Source: Streptomyces wuyuanensis (GTDB lineage Bacteria; Actinomycetota; Actinomycetes; Streptomycetales; Streptomycetaceae). From it: DNA of 64,000 nucleotides. Positions 25,535-34,033 of this stretch are shown here, one piece after another. Position 1 is the first letter of the stretch. The number at the start of each line of letters is the position of its first letter. The translations under genes were made by a program, and so were the position numbers. The notes under the pieces were generated by a model. The model was given only the letters and a program-made list of their open reading frames with translations, searched no databases and was not told the origin of the DNA. The stretch lies in contig NZ_FNHI01000025.1 of the NCBI RefSeq assembly GCF_900103455.1, positions 86,200 through 150,199 on the forward strand. The letters are read 5' to 3'.

Positions 25535-26181
25535 GAGGGCACCGGGCGCCGGGCTTTGCCGCGTCCCCGGTAGGTGTCCGTCACCGAGTGGCAGTTGGGG
25601 CAGAGCAGTCGCAGGTTATGGGGTCGGTTGTCGCGCCAGTTGCCGTCCATGTGGTCGACCTCCAGCGGCAGCGGGCGGCCGCACCACTCGGGTCCGGTCC
25701 CGCATAGCGCGCACCGCTCAGGCACGCCCGACTCGACCAGGGCTCGACGCAGACGGCGGCCGGCCGTCCGCCGGGAATGCTCTGGAGGCTGCTCCACGAG
25801 AAGCCCTCCGGGCGCCGCCGGGCCCCGGCCCGCGCCCGCCCTCGACGGCGCCCCGAAGTGCGAGGTGTCTATGCCGTAGGCGCGGATGCGCCGACCGATG
25901 TTCGTGTGGTGGCCGCCGACCACGTCCAGGCCGAGCCGGCGCAGGACTTCGGTCACGCTGGTCGACGCCCGGACCACGGGTTCGAGGACGTCCTTCGTCC
26001 ACCGCACTCCCTCCCGCTCGAAGTGCGAGGTGTCCACGCCCATCCGCTTCATACGGGCTCGGATGTACGACCGCGAAGCCCCCCTCGCCTCCACCCCCAG
26101 CTTCCCCAGCGCCTCCGACAGCGTCCGCGACGTCCTTGCCGCCTCCGACAGGCGTTCTCGTGTGTACGGGCTCACCGGCAT
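25531..26181 (-). CDS. HNH endonuclease-domain protein 2 (long, two HTH-like modules)
   Basis: The ATG at 26181 has GGAGGGGG upstream; the frame continues further without a better site. The N-terminal half carries two copies of a short module ending in DTSHF: SRSYIRARMKRMGVDTSHFE and TNIGRRIRAYGIDTSHFG, each preceded by an S-x-x-E-x-L-xx-LG helix pair, likely sequence-recognition elements. The HNH domain is CALCGTGPEWCGRPLPLEVDHMDGN followed by NLRLLCPNCHSVTDTYRGRGK, with the zinc Cys pairs and EVDHMDGN. The stop overlaps the start of the next HNH gene, so translation is coupled. 216 aa. Confidence 0.87.
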   Translation of the reverse strand: MPVSPYTRERLSEAARTSRTLSEALGKLGVEARGASRSYIRARMKRMGVDTSHFEREGVRWTKDVLEPVVRASTSVTEVLRRLGLDVVGGHHTNIGRRIRAYGIDTSHFGAPSRAGAGRGPAAPGGLLVEQPPEHSRRTAGRRLRRALVESGVPERCALCGTGPEWCGRPLPLEVDHMDGNWRDNRPHNLRLLCPNCHSVTDTYRGRGKARRPVPS

Positions 26182-26285
26182 GCGCAGCGCCCCCTCCGTA
26201 CCGGCCGTGTGTTCGTTGCCTCGTACGGAGTAACGAACCGGCGATCGGACGGTCACGCGGGTGTTCGCCTCCAGGGAGTGGACGG

Positions 26286-26996
26286 CTACTCCAGCTCGTC
26301 CTTCGTCCCACCGCTCTCGCGCTTCTCCAGGCGCTCCCGGCGCCGGGCCTCCTTCAGGCGCTGCTTGTCGGCCTTGCGGAGCTTGCGTTCGACGCCGACG
26401 CCGCCCATGAGGGCGAAGCCGGTGACGGTCACGCGGGGGGAGCCGGGGGCGATGTCGTCCGGGTCGCCGCCGGAGCCCGCCTCGCCGAAGCCGCCCATGA
26501 AGCCGAAGCCCCTGACGTCGACGTGCATGTCCGGGGGCACGGTGACCTGGATGCCGCCCATGACGGTGAAGCAGCGGATGACGATGTCGCGGTCCTCGAA
26601 GTTGGCGTCCCGCAGGTCGATCTCGCCGCCGCCTTGCAGGACGACGGCGGTGAACCTGCGGGCCACGGTCCAGGTGCCCTTGCGGCCGAAGCCGCTCCAG
26701 AACGCGAACGCGCCCTTCGAGGTGGGAGGTTGGCCGGTGCGCCGGGTGTAGTCGACGGTGCCGGCCGCGGCGGTGGCCGGCGGGGCGGCGAGTGGTGCCG
26801 GGCTGCCGCCGGGTACCGGGAGATCGCGTACGAGAGGTTCCAGTTCCCCGTGCGTACGGGCCCGGTAGGCGGCGTCGAGCCGTTCCTCGAACTCTTCCAT
26901 GTCGAGGCGGCCCTCGGCGACGGCGTCCCGCAGCCGTTCGGCGATCCGCTCCCGCTCGGCGTCGGAGGCCCGCATGTCCGGAAGGTCGCTCGTCAT
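26286..26996 (-). CDS. DUF1707 / LiaF-like C-terminal domain protein
   Basis: A 236-aa cytoplasmic protein. Residues 1-60 (MRASDAERERIAERLRDAVAEGRLDMEEFEERLDAAYRARTHGELEPL) are a textbook DUF1707 SHOCT-like helix pair. After a Pro/Ala linker comes a beta-rich C-terminal half (WTVARRFTAVVLQGGGEIDLRDANFEDRDIVIRCFTVMGGIQVTVPPDMHVDVRGFGFMGGF) with the stacked-strand pattern of the LiaF-type domain of cell-wall stress proteins. There is no membrane segment. It lies just downstream of the ABC transporter operon on the same strand. The role in envelope stress is inferred from the LiaF resemblance. Confidence 0.87.
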   Translation of the reverse strand: MTSDLPDMRASDAERERIAERLRDAVAEGRLDMEEFEERLDAAYRARTHGELEPLVRDLPVPGGSPAPLAAPPATAAAGTVDYTRRTGQPPTSKGAFAFWSGFGRKGTWTVARRFTAVVLQGGGEIDLRDANFEDRDIVIRCFTVMGGIQVTVPPDMHVDVRGFGFMGGFGEAGSGGDPDDIAPGSPRVTVTGFALMGGVGVERKLRKADKQRLKEARRRERLEKRESGGTKDELE

Positions 26997-27022
26997 ACGA
27001 TCAGCCTAGTCAATCGGGGCGC

Positions 27023-28027
27023 TCACGGCGCCGTCGGACGCTCCGCGTACATCTTCGCGATCACGGACTCGATGTCGGGCTCCCGCACCGACAGGTCCAC
27101 CAGCGGGTAGTCGGCGGCGAGGGCGGCGACGATCGGTGCCGCCGACGCGGAGGCGGGGAACGCGAGCCACTGGCGCGGGCCCTCGACCCGTACCGGCCGC
27201 GCGCCCGCGACCTCGATGGGCGGGAGCCGGCGATCGAGGTCGACGACGAGGGTGCGTTCGCCCGGCGCGACCTCGTGGAGTCCGGCGAGGGTGCCGTCGT
27301 AGACGAGCCGTCCGTGGTCGATGACCATGACGCGCTTGCAGAGTTGCTCGATGTCGGTGAGGTCGTGGGTGGTGAGCAGGACGGTCGTCGCGCGTTCGGT
27401 GTTGAGGTCGCGCAGGAACTCGCGCACCTTGGCCTTGGAGACGACGTCGAGACCGATGGTGGGTTCGTCGAGGTAGAGCACCTCGGGGTCGTGCAGGAGG
27501 GCCGCGGCGATGTCGCCGCGCATGCGCTGCCCGAGGGAGAGTTGCCGCACGGGGACGTCCAGCAGGGCGCCGAGGTCCAGCAGTTCGACGCAGCGTTCCA
27601 GGTTCTGCCGGTAGCGGGCGTCCGGGATCCGGTACATGCGGTGCACGAGCCGGTACGAGTCGATGAGCGGCAGGTCCCACCAGAGTGTCGTGCGCTGTCC
27701 GAAGACGACGCCGATGCGCCGGGCGAGGCGGGTGCGTTCGCGTGAGGGGTCGATCCCGGCGACGCGCAGCCGTCCTCCGCTGGGGGTCAGAATGCCCGTC
27801 AGCATCTTGATGGTGGTGGACTTCCCGGCGCCGTTGGGGCCGATGTAGCCGACCATCTCGCCGCGCGGCACGGTGAAGCTGATGCCGTCGACGGCCCGTA
27901 CCCGTGTCTTCTCGCGGCGCACCAGGCCCGTTCTGCGGCGTACGTCGAAGACCTTCTCCACGCCTTCCAGCTCGATCAGGTCCGCGGTCCGGACGGGCTC
28001 TGCGGTGTCGGTGGCTTCCTCGGTCAC
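27023..28027 (-). CDS. ABC transporter ATP-binding protein
   Basis: A 334-aa ATPase. Walker A GYIGPNGAGKSTTIK, Q-loop VVFGQRTTLWWD, signature LSLGQRMRGDIAAALL, Walker B VLYLDEPTIGLD and the switch His in LLTTHDLTDIEQ are all intact. The C-terminal 80 residues form the extra domain often seen in exporters of this type. The start is GTG 28027; 3 nt separate it from the permease stop. With the two following (upstream-lying) PF06182-type permeases it forms a three-gene ABC exporter operon, 29828 to 27023. The substrate is unknown. Confidence 0.93.
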   Translation of the reverse strand: MTEEATDTAEPVRTADLIELEGVEKVFDVRRRTGLVRREKTRVRAVDGISFTVPRGEMVGYIGPNGAGKSTTIKMLTGILTPSGGRLRVAGIDPSRERTRLARRIGVVFGQRTTLWWDLPLIDSYRLVHRMYRIPDARYRQNLERCVELLDLGALLDVPVRQLSLGQRMRGDIAAALLHDPEVLYLDEPTIGLDVVSKAKVREFLRDLNTERATTVLLTTHDLTDIEQLCKRVMVIDHGRLVYDGTLAGLHEVAPGERTLVVDLDRRLPPIEVAGARPVRVEGPRQWLAFPASASAAPIVAALAADYPLVDLSVREPDIESVIAKMYAERPTAP

Positions 28028-28030
28028 GGT

Positions 28031-29035
28031 TCAGCTCCCGGTGCTGCGGTACGTACGGAGACCGGCCCGCCACGCCGCTCCGGCGAGCGCGCAGCACAGG
28101 GCGGCGACGAGCGGGGGCGTGAAGGCGAGCCAGTGGGGCAGGTCGAGCGGATAGGGGCGGCCGAGGACGTGGAGCGCGGGCAGCCAGTTGACGAAGGCGA
28201 GCGGTACGACGAAGGTGACGCCCCGCACGAGGTCCTTCGCGAAGACCGTGGGCGGGTACTGGAGCAGGGTGTTGCCGCCGTAGGTGAAGGAGTTCTGCAC
28301 TTCGGCGGCGTCCTGTGCGACGAACTGGAAGGCCGCTCCGGCGACGAACATGGATGCGAAGATCGCCGCCCCGCTGAGCAGCATCATCGGCACCATGGCG
28401 GCCTTCAGCGGGGTCCATGCGATGTCGAGGGTGAGGAGGGCGTAGCCGAGGACCAGCAGGCCCTGGGTGATGCGGCCGAGGCGGCGGAGGGCGAAGCGGT
28501 CGGCGGCGACCTGGGCGAGTACGGGGGCGGGCCGCACGAGGAGGGTGTCGAGCGTTCCGTCGCGTACGCGTCGTCCGAGCCTGTCCATGGAGCCCATGGC
28601 GAGGTCGGCGAGGCCGAAGGCGGTTCCGGCCGCTCCGTAGAGGAGGGCGATCTCCGGCAGGCTGTATCCGGCGAGGCTGTCGACGTGCGTGAACATCAGC
28701 AGGATGACGACGAAGTCGAAGGACGTGGCGGCGAGGTTCCCGAGGGCGGTTATGGCGAAGGACGCGCGGTAGGTCATGGTGGAGCGCATCCACATGGCGG
28801 CGATGAGTCCGTAGACGCGCAGCCCGGACCGAAGGGTGCGCAGGCGGTCGGCGGGGCGCGGGTGCTCGGTGGGCCGCTGGTGTTCGGCGGGGCGCGGGCC
28901 GTCGGCCTGTCGGAGGTGTCCGGTGGGCGGGGGTGGTCCGGCCGTGCCGGGGCCGTCGGCGTACGGGCGTCCGCCGGCCGTTCGCGGCGGGGTGCCGGGG
29001 TCGGGGCTGCCGCCGGTCCGCGGTCGTTCATCCAC
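28031..29035 (-). CDS. ABC-2 type permease (PF06182-like), subunit 2
   Basis: Start GTG 29035 overlaps the previous permease stop by 8 nt. The first 55 residues are a Pro/Arg/Ala-rich low-complexity tail. The membrane part begins with LRVYGLIAAMWMRSTMTYRASFAITALGNLAATSFDFVVILLMF and contains a cytoplasmic loop MGSMDRLGRRVRDGTLDTLLVRPAPVLAQVAADRFALRRLGRI, which is the PF06182 hallmark, then several hydrophobic segments, ending RAGLRTYRSTGS. 334 aa. A shorter start is possible after the low-complexity tail. Partner of the ATPase and the other permease. Confidence 0.88.
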   Translation of the reverse strand: MDERPRTGGSPDPGTPPRTAGGRPYADGPGTAGPPPPTGHLRQADGPRPAEHQRPTEHPRPADRLRTLRSGLRVYGLIAAMWMRSTMTYRASFAITALGNLAATSFDFVVILLMFTHVDSLAGYSLPEIALLYGAAGTAFGLADLAMGSMDRLGRRVRDGTLDTLLVRPAPVLAQVAADRFALRRLGRITQGLLVLGYALLTLDIAWTPLKAAMVPMMLLSGAAIFASMFVAGAAFQFVAQDAAEVQNSFTYGGNTLLQYPPTVFAKDLVRGVTFVVPLAFVNWLPALHVLGRPYPLDLPHWLAFTPPLVAALCCALAGAAWRAGLRTYRSTGS

Positions 29036-29828
29036 CCTGGACCACCACCCTCCGCGTCGCGGCCGACTGCACGAGCCGGCCGGCGCCGAGGAGCGCGGCG
29101 GCCCAGCCCACCTGGAAGGCGTAGGCGTGGACGAGCCCCCAGCCGGTGCGTTTGCCGAGGAGTACGTCGGCGGGGATCTGGAGGAGCGAGGACCACGGCA
29201 GGAGCCGGGCGAGTTCGCCGAGGGCGCCGGGGAAGAGGGTGAGCGGCAGCAGCATGCCGGAGAAGAACAGCCCGGCCAGCCAGGTGATCTGGAGGACGCC
29301 GGCGCCGTCCATCAGCCAGAACGCCGACAGGGCGGCGAGGTAGCGGAGGGCGAAGCTGACGACGACTCCCAGGAGCACGGCGGTGAGGAAGGCCAGCCAG
29401 GGGAGGGGTGAGGCGGGCAGCGCGAGGTCGAAGGCGAGCGCGCCGAGCAGCAGGGGGACGACGCCGCGGCCGAGGAGGTGGAAGGCGGCGCGGCCCAGGT
29501 CGCCTGCGAGCCACCACAGTTGGAGGTCGGCGGGGCGGTAGAGGTCGATGGCGATGTCGCCGGTGCGGATGCGTTCGATGAGTTCGTCCTCGAAGCCGCC
29601 GCCCATCATGGCGCAGGTCATCAGCAGGGCCTGGCCGAGCCATACATAGGTGACCGCCTGGGAGAGGTCGTAGCCGCCGAGCTGCGGGCGTTCGTCCCAG
29701 AGGGCGATATAGGTGTAGGCCATGATGAAGCCGAAGACGGTGTTGGTGAAGACGCCCGCCGCCGTCGCCACCCGGTACGTCGCATAGCGCCGGAATCCAC
29801 CTGCCGCGACGACTGCGTAGAGCCGCAC
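29028..29828 (-). CDS. ABC-2 type permease (PF06182-like), subunit 1
   Basis: First gene of the operon. GTG 29828 follows AAGGAGG with 5-nt spacing from GGAGG; the adjacent GTG 29831 is too close to it, and the longer frame from 29894 has no site. The product has six hydrophobic stretches and the family loop FEDELIERIRTGDIAIDLYRPADLQLWWLAGDLGRA. Known PF06182 proteins pair as two different permeases with one ATPase, exactly as here. About 266 aa. Substrate unknown; the operon is oriented toward DUF1707. Confidence 0.88.
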   Translation of the reverse strand: MRLYAVVAAGGFRRYATYRVATAAGVFTNTVFGFIMAYTYIALWDERPQLGGYDLSQAVTYVWLGQALLMTCAMMGGGFEDELIERIRTGDIAIDLYRPADLQLWWLAGDLGRAAFHLLGRGVVPLLLGALAFDLALPASPLPWLAFLTAVLLGVVVSFALRYLAALSAFWLMDGAGVLQITWLAGLFFSGMLLPLTLFPGALGELARLLPWSSLLQIPADVLLGKRTGWGLVHAYAFQVGWAAALLGAGRLVQSAATRRVVVQGG

Positions 29829-30056
29829 CACAGCCTCCTTCGGCAGGAATCGTCGCTGGATGTCCGCGTCCGGGGCGGACGCGCCAAAGCGCATGACCCT
29901 AGCTCAGGGGACCGGCCGCCGCGACCGTATTTCGGGCGGGGGTCCGGGGGGCGAGGGGGTGGGAAGTGCAGTATGGGCACACCAAGCGAATCGCCCGAAT
30001 TGTCACCTTGAGGCCGGGGTGTTCCTCCGGGCTGGGGCCGAGGAGTCTCCACGGAC

Positions 30057-32639
30057 ATGAGTCACGATCCACAGCAGCAGCGCCGGGGCCCGAGGGAACC
30101 GACGGCCGTCGGCCCGGTGCCCGGCCCGCCGCGCGAGGAGGGCGTGGAGGCGCGGCACGGCGGGACCGGCCGGGGGAGCCGGGACACGGGCACGGACCGG
30201 GAGGGGCACGGGCTCGCGGACCGGGACGGAGGGGACGGCACCGGGGGGAGCCGGGGAGGGGAGCGGGCCGCGAAGTCCCGCCCCGGCCGCACCCGCTCCC
30301 GGCGTACCGGCCTGCGGCGCGTCGTCCCCACCTGGCGGACGGTGCTCGGTGCGTCCGTGCTGTTCGTCCTCGTACTGCTGGGCGGGTTCGTCGCCGGCTA
30401 CCTGCTGGTCGACATTCCGCCGGCCAACTCGGCGGCGACGGCCCAGTCGAACGTGTACCTCTACAAGGACGGCACGCAGATCGCCCGTGACGGCGAGGTC
30501 AACAGGCAGAGCGTCCGGCTCTCCCAGATCCCCCTGTCCGTCCAGCACGCGGTGCTCGCCGCCGAGGACCGCGACTTCTACTCCGAACGGGCCGTCGATC
30601 CACAGGCGATGGTCCGCGCGGCGTGGAACACCGTCACCGGCAAGGGGAAGCAGTCCGGCTCCACCATCACCCAGCAGTACGTCAAGAACTATTACCTGGG
30701 CCAGGAGCAGACGGTCACCCGCAAGGTGAAGGAGTTCTTCATCGCGATCAAGCTCGACCGGGAGGAGACCAAGTCCGGCATCCTGGAGGGCTACCTCAAC
30801 ACCAGCTACTTCGGCCGCAACGCGTACGGCATCCAGGCCGCCGCCCACGCCTACTACGGCAAGGACGTCAGCGCGGTCGACACCGCCGAGGGCGCCTACC
30901 TGGCCTCGCTGCTCAACGCTCCCAGCGCCTACGACGTCGCCGCCCACCCCGAGAACCGGCCCAGGGCGCTCGCCCGCTGGAACTACACGCTCGACGGCAT
31001 GGTGACGGAGCGCTGGCTGCCCCTCTCCGAGCGGGCCACCATGATCTTCCCGATGCCGCAGACGGCGGGTCCCGCGTCGGGGCTGTCCGGACAGCGCGGC
31101 TACATCGTCCAGGCAGTCGAGGACTGGATCACGAGCAACGGGATCGTCGACGAGAAGACCCTGGCACGCGGCGGCTACCGGATCACCACCACCCTGGACC
31201 GGAAGAAGCAGGACGCCTTCGCCGCCGCCGTCGACCGGCACGTGATGTCGCGGCGCGATCCCGGCCGTGCCGCCGACCGCAACGTCCGCGTCGGGGGAGC
31301 GTCGATCGACCCGGCGAGCGGCAGGGTCGTCGCCATGTACGGGGGGATCGACTACACCAAGCAGTACGTCAACAACGCCACCCGGCGTGACTACCAGGTC
31401 GGTTCGACGTTCAAGCCGTTCGTGCTGGCCGCGGCCGTCGAGAACGGCTCGCTGACCCAGGACGGCCGCCGGATCACCCCCAACACGCTCTACGACGGCA
31501 CGGACCGCCGCCAGGTGCAGGGCAGGTACGGCCCGACCGGCTACGCGCCGGAGAACGAGGACAACGTCTCCTACGGTCCGGTGAGCGTGCGCCTGGCCAC
31601 GGACCACTCGGTCAACTCGGTGTACGCGCAGCTCGCACAGGACGTCGGCCCGCGCCGGGTGCGGGAGACGGCCATCGCCCTCGGAGTCCCGGAGGGCACC
31701 CCGGATCTGACGGCGACTCCGTCCATCGCCCTCGGCGTGGCGACCGCGAGCGTGCTGGACATGGCCGAGGCGTACGCGACGCTCGCCAACCACGGCCGGC
31801 ACGGCACGTACACGCTGGTCGAGCGCATCACCAAGGACGGCATGGAACTGGAGCTGTCCGAGACGCCGGCCAGACAGGTCATCAGCCGCGAGGCCGCGGA
31901 CACCACCACGTCCGTGCTGATGGGCGTGGTGCGGCAGGGGTCGGGCATGGCGGCGCTGTCCGCCGGGCGGCCCGCGGCGGGGAAGACGGGCACGGCGGAG
32001 GGAGACAAGGCCGCCTGGTTCGCCGGCTACACGCCCGATCTGGCGACCGTCGTCGCCGTCATGGGCCAGGACCCCGACACCGGTGTGCAGAAGTCGCTCT
32101 ACGGGGCCCTGGGCCTGCCGAGGATCAACGGCGGCGGGGTGCCCGCGGCGATCTGGGGCGAGTTCACGGCGGCCGCGCTGGCCGGCAGGGAGGCGGAGGA
32201 CTTCGACCTGACGATCGCCGACGGCGCGGAGGAGGAGTTCTACCCGGCCGACGAGCCGGGCGGGCCCGGCGACGACCTCGCCGGGCCGGGCGGGGGCGAG
32301 GGCGGTACGGGCGACGGCCGTATCGACGAGGGCCGTTCCGCCGGAGGCTCGGCGCCGCCGTCGAACGGGGCGGGCACCGGTCGCCCGACGAACGGCGGGA
32401 TTCCGTCCGACGGCGGCACTCCGCCGGCGGGCGGAACCACCGGTAGCCGGCCGCCCGCGGCAGGTCGGACCGGCGGCTCGGCGACGGGCGGGCCGGTCGG
32501 TGGCGCCGACCGGGGCGGCGGGGCACAGGGCGGCGGTACCCGGGGCGCCACCGGCGGCGGAGTGGACGAGAGCGGCCCGCAGGGGATGGGCGGAACGGGC
32601 GGCACGGACGGCTGGGGGGTGTTCCCCGACGGTCCATGA
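30057..32639 (+). CDS. Class A penicillin-binding protein (transglycosylase/transpeptidase)
   Basis: Bifunctional peptidoglycan synthase anchored in the membrane. A disordered Gly/Arg/Glu-rich cytoplasmic tail (about 95 residues) precedes one membrane segment (TVLGASVLFVLVLLGGFVAGYLLV). The glycosyltransferase domain shows AAEDRDFYS (E170) and SGSTITQQYVKNYYL. The transpeptidase site is S450 in GSTFKPF, S518 in HSVNSVY and K643 in GKTGTAEGDKAAWFAGYTPDL. The end is a long Gly/Thr/Pro/Ser-rich tail of about 120 residues, common in streptomycete PBPs. Length 860. Preceding SD is weak. A hairpin separates it from the convergent SMR gene. Confidence 0.95.
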   Translation: MSHDPQQQRRGPREPTAVGPVPGPPREEGVEARHGGTGRGSRDTGTDREGHGLADRDGGDGTGGSRGGERAAKSRPGRTRSRRTGLRRVVPTWRTVLGASVLFVLVLLGGFVAGYLLVDIPPANSAATAQSNVYLYKDGTQIARDGEVNRQSVRLSQIPLSVQHAVLAAEDRDFYSERAVDPQAMVRAAWNTVTGKGKQSGSTITQQYVKNYYLGQEQTVTRKVKEFFIAIKLDREETKSGILEGYLNTSYFGRNAYGIQAAAHAYYGKDVSAVDTAEGAYLASLLNAPSAYDVAAHPENRPRALARWNYTLDGMVTERWLPLSERATMIFPMPQTAGPASGLSGQRGYIVQAVEDWITSNGIVDEKTLARGGYRITTTLDRKKQDAFAAAVDRHVMSRRDPGRAADRNVRVGGASIDPASGRVVAMYGGIDYTKQYVNNATRRDYQVGSTFKPFVLAAAVENGSLTQDGRRITPNTLYDGTDRRQVQGRYGPTGYAPENEDNVSYGPVSVRLATDHSVNSVYAQLAQDVGPRRVRETAIALGVPEGTPDLTATPSIALGVATASVLDMAEAYATLANHGRHGTYTLVERITKDGMELELSETPARQVISREAADTTTSVLMGVVRQGSGMAALSAGRPAAGKTGTAEGDKAAWFAGYTPDLATVVAVMGQDPDTGVQKSLYGALGLPRINGGGVPAAIWGEFTAAALAGREAEDFDLTIADGAEEEFYPADEPGGPGDDLAGPGGGEGGTGDGRIDEGRSAGGSAPPSNGAGTGRPTNGGIPSDGGTPPAGGTTGSRPPAAGRTGGSATGGPVGGADRGGGAQGGGTRGATGGGVDESGPQGMGGTGGTDGWGVFPDGP

Positions 32640-32679
32640 CCGCGCGGCCCGTCCGGGGTCGTGTCGCCCGTCCGCGACC

Positions 32680-32705
32680 GCGCCACCGTCCCGGGGCGGT
32701 GGCGC
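32680..32705. terminator. Terminator between the PBP and SMR genes
   Basis: GCGCCACCG (32680-32688) pairs with CGGTGGCGC (32697-32705), 9 bp, with an 8-nt loop. It lies in the 97-nt convergent gap. Confidence 0.75.
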
Positions 32706-32736
32706 CCGTCGCCGAGCGTGCGGCGAGCGGCGGGCT

Positions 32737-33057
32737 TCAGTGGCCGGAGGTCGCCTTCAGGCCGACCACGGCGACCAGGAGCAGGACCACGAAGAAGATC
32801 CGGGCGGCGGTCGCGGGCTCGCCGAGGACGGCCATCCCCACGATCGCGGCTCCGGCCGCCCCGATGCCGACCCAGACTCCGTAAGCGGTGCCGATGGGCA
32901 GCGTCCTCGCCGCGTGGGACAGCAGCAGCATGCTGGCGACGATTCCGGCGGCGGTGAACACGCTCGGCCAGAGCCGGGTGAACCCCTCCGTGAACTTCAT
33001 GCCGATCGACCAGCCGACCTCGAGCAGACCGGCGAGAACGAGCAGGACCCAGGCCAT
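32737..33057 (-). CDS. gdx: SMR exporter of the Gdx/SugE type (guanidinium exporter)
   Basis: A 106-aa four-segment small multidrug resistance protein. ATG 33057 with GGAGGTG upstream was chosen over the longer frame. MAWVLLVLAGLLEVGWSIGMKFTEGFTRLWPS has the central Glu (residue 13) and the GLE-x-GWS-IGMK...GFTRLWPS pattern of SugE/Gdx rather than QacE/EmrE. The remaining segments (ASMLLLSHAARTLPIGTAYGVWVGIGAAGAAIVG and FFVVLLLVAVVGLKATSGH) agree. A guanidine-III riboswitch lies 38 nt upstream on the same strand, which supports guanidinium export as the function. The symbol relies on that combination. Confidence 0.9.
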   Translation of the reverse strand: MAWVLLVLAGLLEVGWSIGMKFTEGFTRLWPSVFTAAGIVASMLLLSHAARTLPIGTAYGVWVGIGAAGAAIVGMAVLGEPATAARIFFVVLLLVAVVGLKATSGH

Positions 33058-33094
33058 GACAGGCACCTCCGAGACGCGGACTTCGATGCGGGGT

Positions 33095-33138
33095 GCGTCG
33101 TCTTTGCCTGCCCGGTACGGCGCGTCTCGTCGGGTGGG
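33095..33138 (-). promoter_or_regulatory. Guanidine-III (ykkC-III) riboswitch upstream of gdx
   Basis: On the minus strand the leader holds, in order, CCCGACGAG, GCGCCGTACCGGG, CAGGCAAAGACG and ACGC. This follows the conserved layout of guanidine-III riboswitches (ACGAG, GCGCCGUACC, GG, CAGG, CAAGACG). P1 is CCCG/CGGG and the pseudoknot helix is GCGCCGT with ACGACGC, which has one C-A mismatch. It ends 38 nt before the gdx start codon. Confidence 0.85.
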
Positions 33139-33162
33139 CCCCACCGTAGCAAAGGCATGAGG

Positions 33163-33192
33163 AAGGCCTGGTGATCGGTTTCACCAGGCCTT
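33163..33192 (-). terminator. Hairpin between the GroES-like gene and the riboswitch
   Basis: AAGGCCTGGTGA (33163-33174) pairs with TCACCAGGCCTT (33181-33192), a perfect 12-bp stem with loop TCGGTT. It lies between the GroES-like gene and the riboswitch and most likely ends the GroES-like transcript. Confidence 0.8.
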
Positions 33193-33309
33193 TTCCTGCC
33201 GTGAGGCCGCTGCCGCCGCCGGGCCGCGCGGTTCGTCCGGGAACTCGGGCGGGCGCCGGACCGCGCGCACCGGGACCGGTCCCGGTGCGGCCGGCTCCCG
33301 GCCGGCCCG

Positions 33310-33657
33310 CTACAGGTACAGCCCCGTCGAGTCCTCGGCGCCCTCGAAGCGGTCCGCCGCGACGGCGTGCAGATCGCGCTCGCGCATCAGCACGTACGCC
33401 ACGCCGCGCACCTCGACCTCGGCGCGGTCCTCCGGGTCGTACAGCACGCGGTCACCGGCCTCGACCGTACGGACGTTCTGACCGACGGCGACCACTTCCG
33501 CCCAGGCCAGACGCCGGCCGACCGCCGCGGTCGCCGGAATCAGAATGCCGCCACCGGACCGCCGCTCGCCCTCGGGGGCGTCCGACCGGACCAGGACCCG
33601 GTCGTGCAGCATCTTGATGGGCAGCTTGTCGTGCTTGCCGAGGGTGTTGTCGCTCAC
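33310..33657 (-). CDS. GroES-like co-chaperonin homologue
   Basis: A 115-aa protein with the GroES fold. LPIKMLHDRVLVRSDAPEGERRSGGGILIPATAA carries the first strand and mobile loop, AWAEVVAVGQNVRTVEAGDRVLYDP the middle, and VRGVAYVLMRERDLHAVA the end. It is not the groES of a groESL operon: no groEL lies near, and the sequence has a longer C-terminus (ADRFEGAEDSTGLYL). Start GTG 33657 has no good SD; TTCGAT just upstream may be a -10 box of a leaderless mRNA. Probably a specialised GroES paralogue. Confidence 0.85.
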   Translation of the reverse strand: MSDNTLGKHDKLPIKMLHDRVLVRSDAPEGERRSGGGILIPATAAVGRRLAWAEVVAVGQNVRTVEAGDRVLYDPEDRAEVEVRGVAYVLMRERDLHAVAADRFEGAEDSTGLYL

Positions 33658-33712
33658 GACATCGAACTTACCTGCCGAACGCCGCTCCGGCCGCCGCCGG
33701 GGTGGAGCGGGG

Positions 33713-34033
33713 TCACGCCTTCCGCTTCCTGACGGCCAGGACCAGCAGCCCGGCCATGCCCACGACGGCCAGCGCCACCGGTACGGCGCGCTCCAGCCGG
33801 GGCGCTCCGTCCGGGTGCACGAACCGGTTCTTCACATCGGTCACCACGCGATTGGCGGCCACGAACGCCCGCCCGGCGGTCTGGTCCACGGTCGAGGCGA
33901 CCCTGGCCTTCGCGTCCCCGATGATCGTCTTCGGGTGCATCCGCACCCCGATCTCGTCGAGCGTCTCGGCGAGCTGCTCGCGCCGGCGGACGATGTCCGC
34001 CTCGATCTGCGCAGGGGTCCTGGCGTCCGACAC
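33713..34033 (-). CDS. DUF3618 domain membrane protein
   Basis: A 106-aa protein from GTG 34033, which has GGAGGCGG upstream; the frame extends further but overlaps the bcp promoter region. The N-terminus VSDARTPAQIEADIVRRREQLAETLDEIGVRMHP is the DUF3618 signature, followed by an amphipathic helical stretch (AKARVASTVDQTAGRAFVAANRVVTDVK) and one C-terminal membrane segment (AVPVALAVVGMAGLLVLAV) before the basic RKRKA. It lies divergently from bcp. In actinobacteria such proteins accompany membrane or stress genes; the function is not known. Confidence 0.85.
   Translation of the reverse strand: MSDARTPAQIEADIVRRREQLAETLDEIGVRMHPKTIIGDAKARVASTVDQTAGRAFVAANRVVTDVKNRFVHPDGAPRLERAVPVALAVVGMAGLLVLAVRKRKA

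Noticed and set aside
24870..26181. A tRNA-adjacent integrative element.
   Set aside because: No integrase, excisionase or direct repeat of the tRNA 3' end is seen; only two HNH genes lie next to the tRNA.
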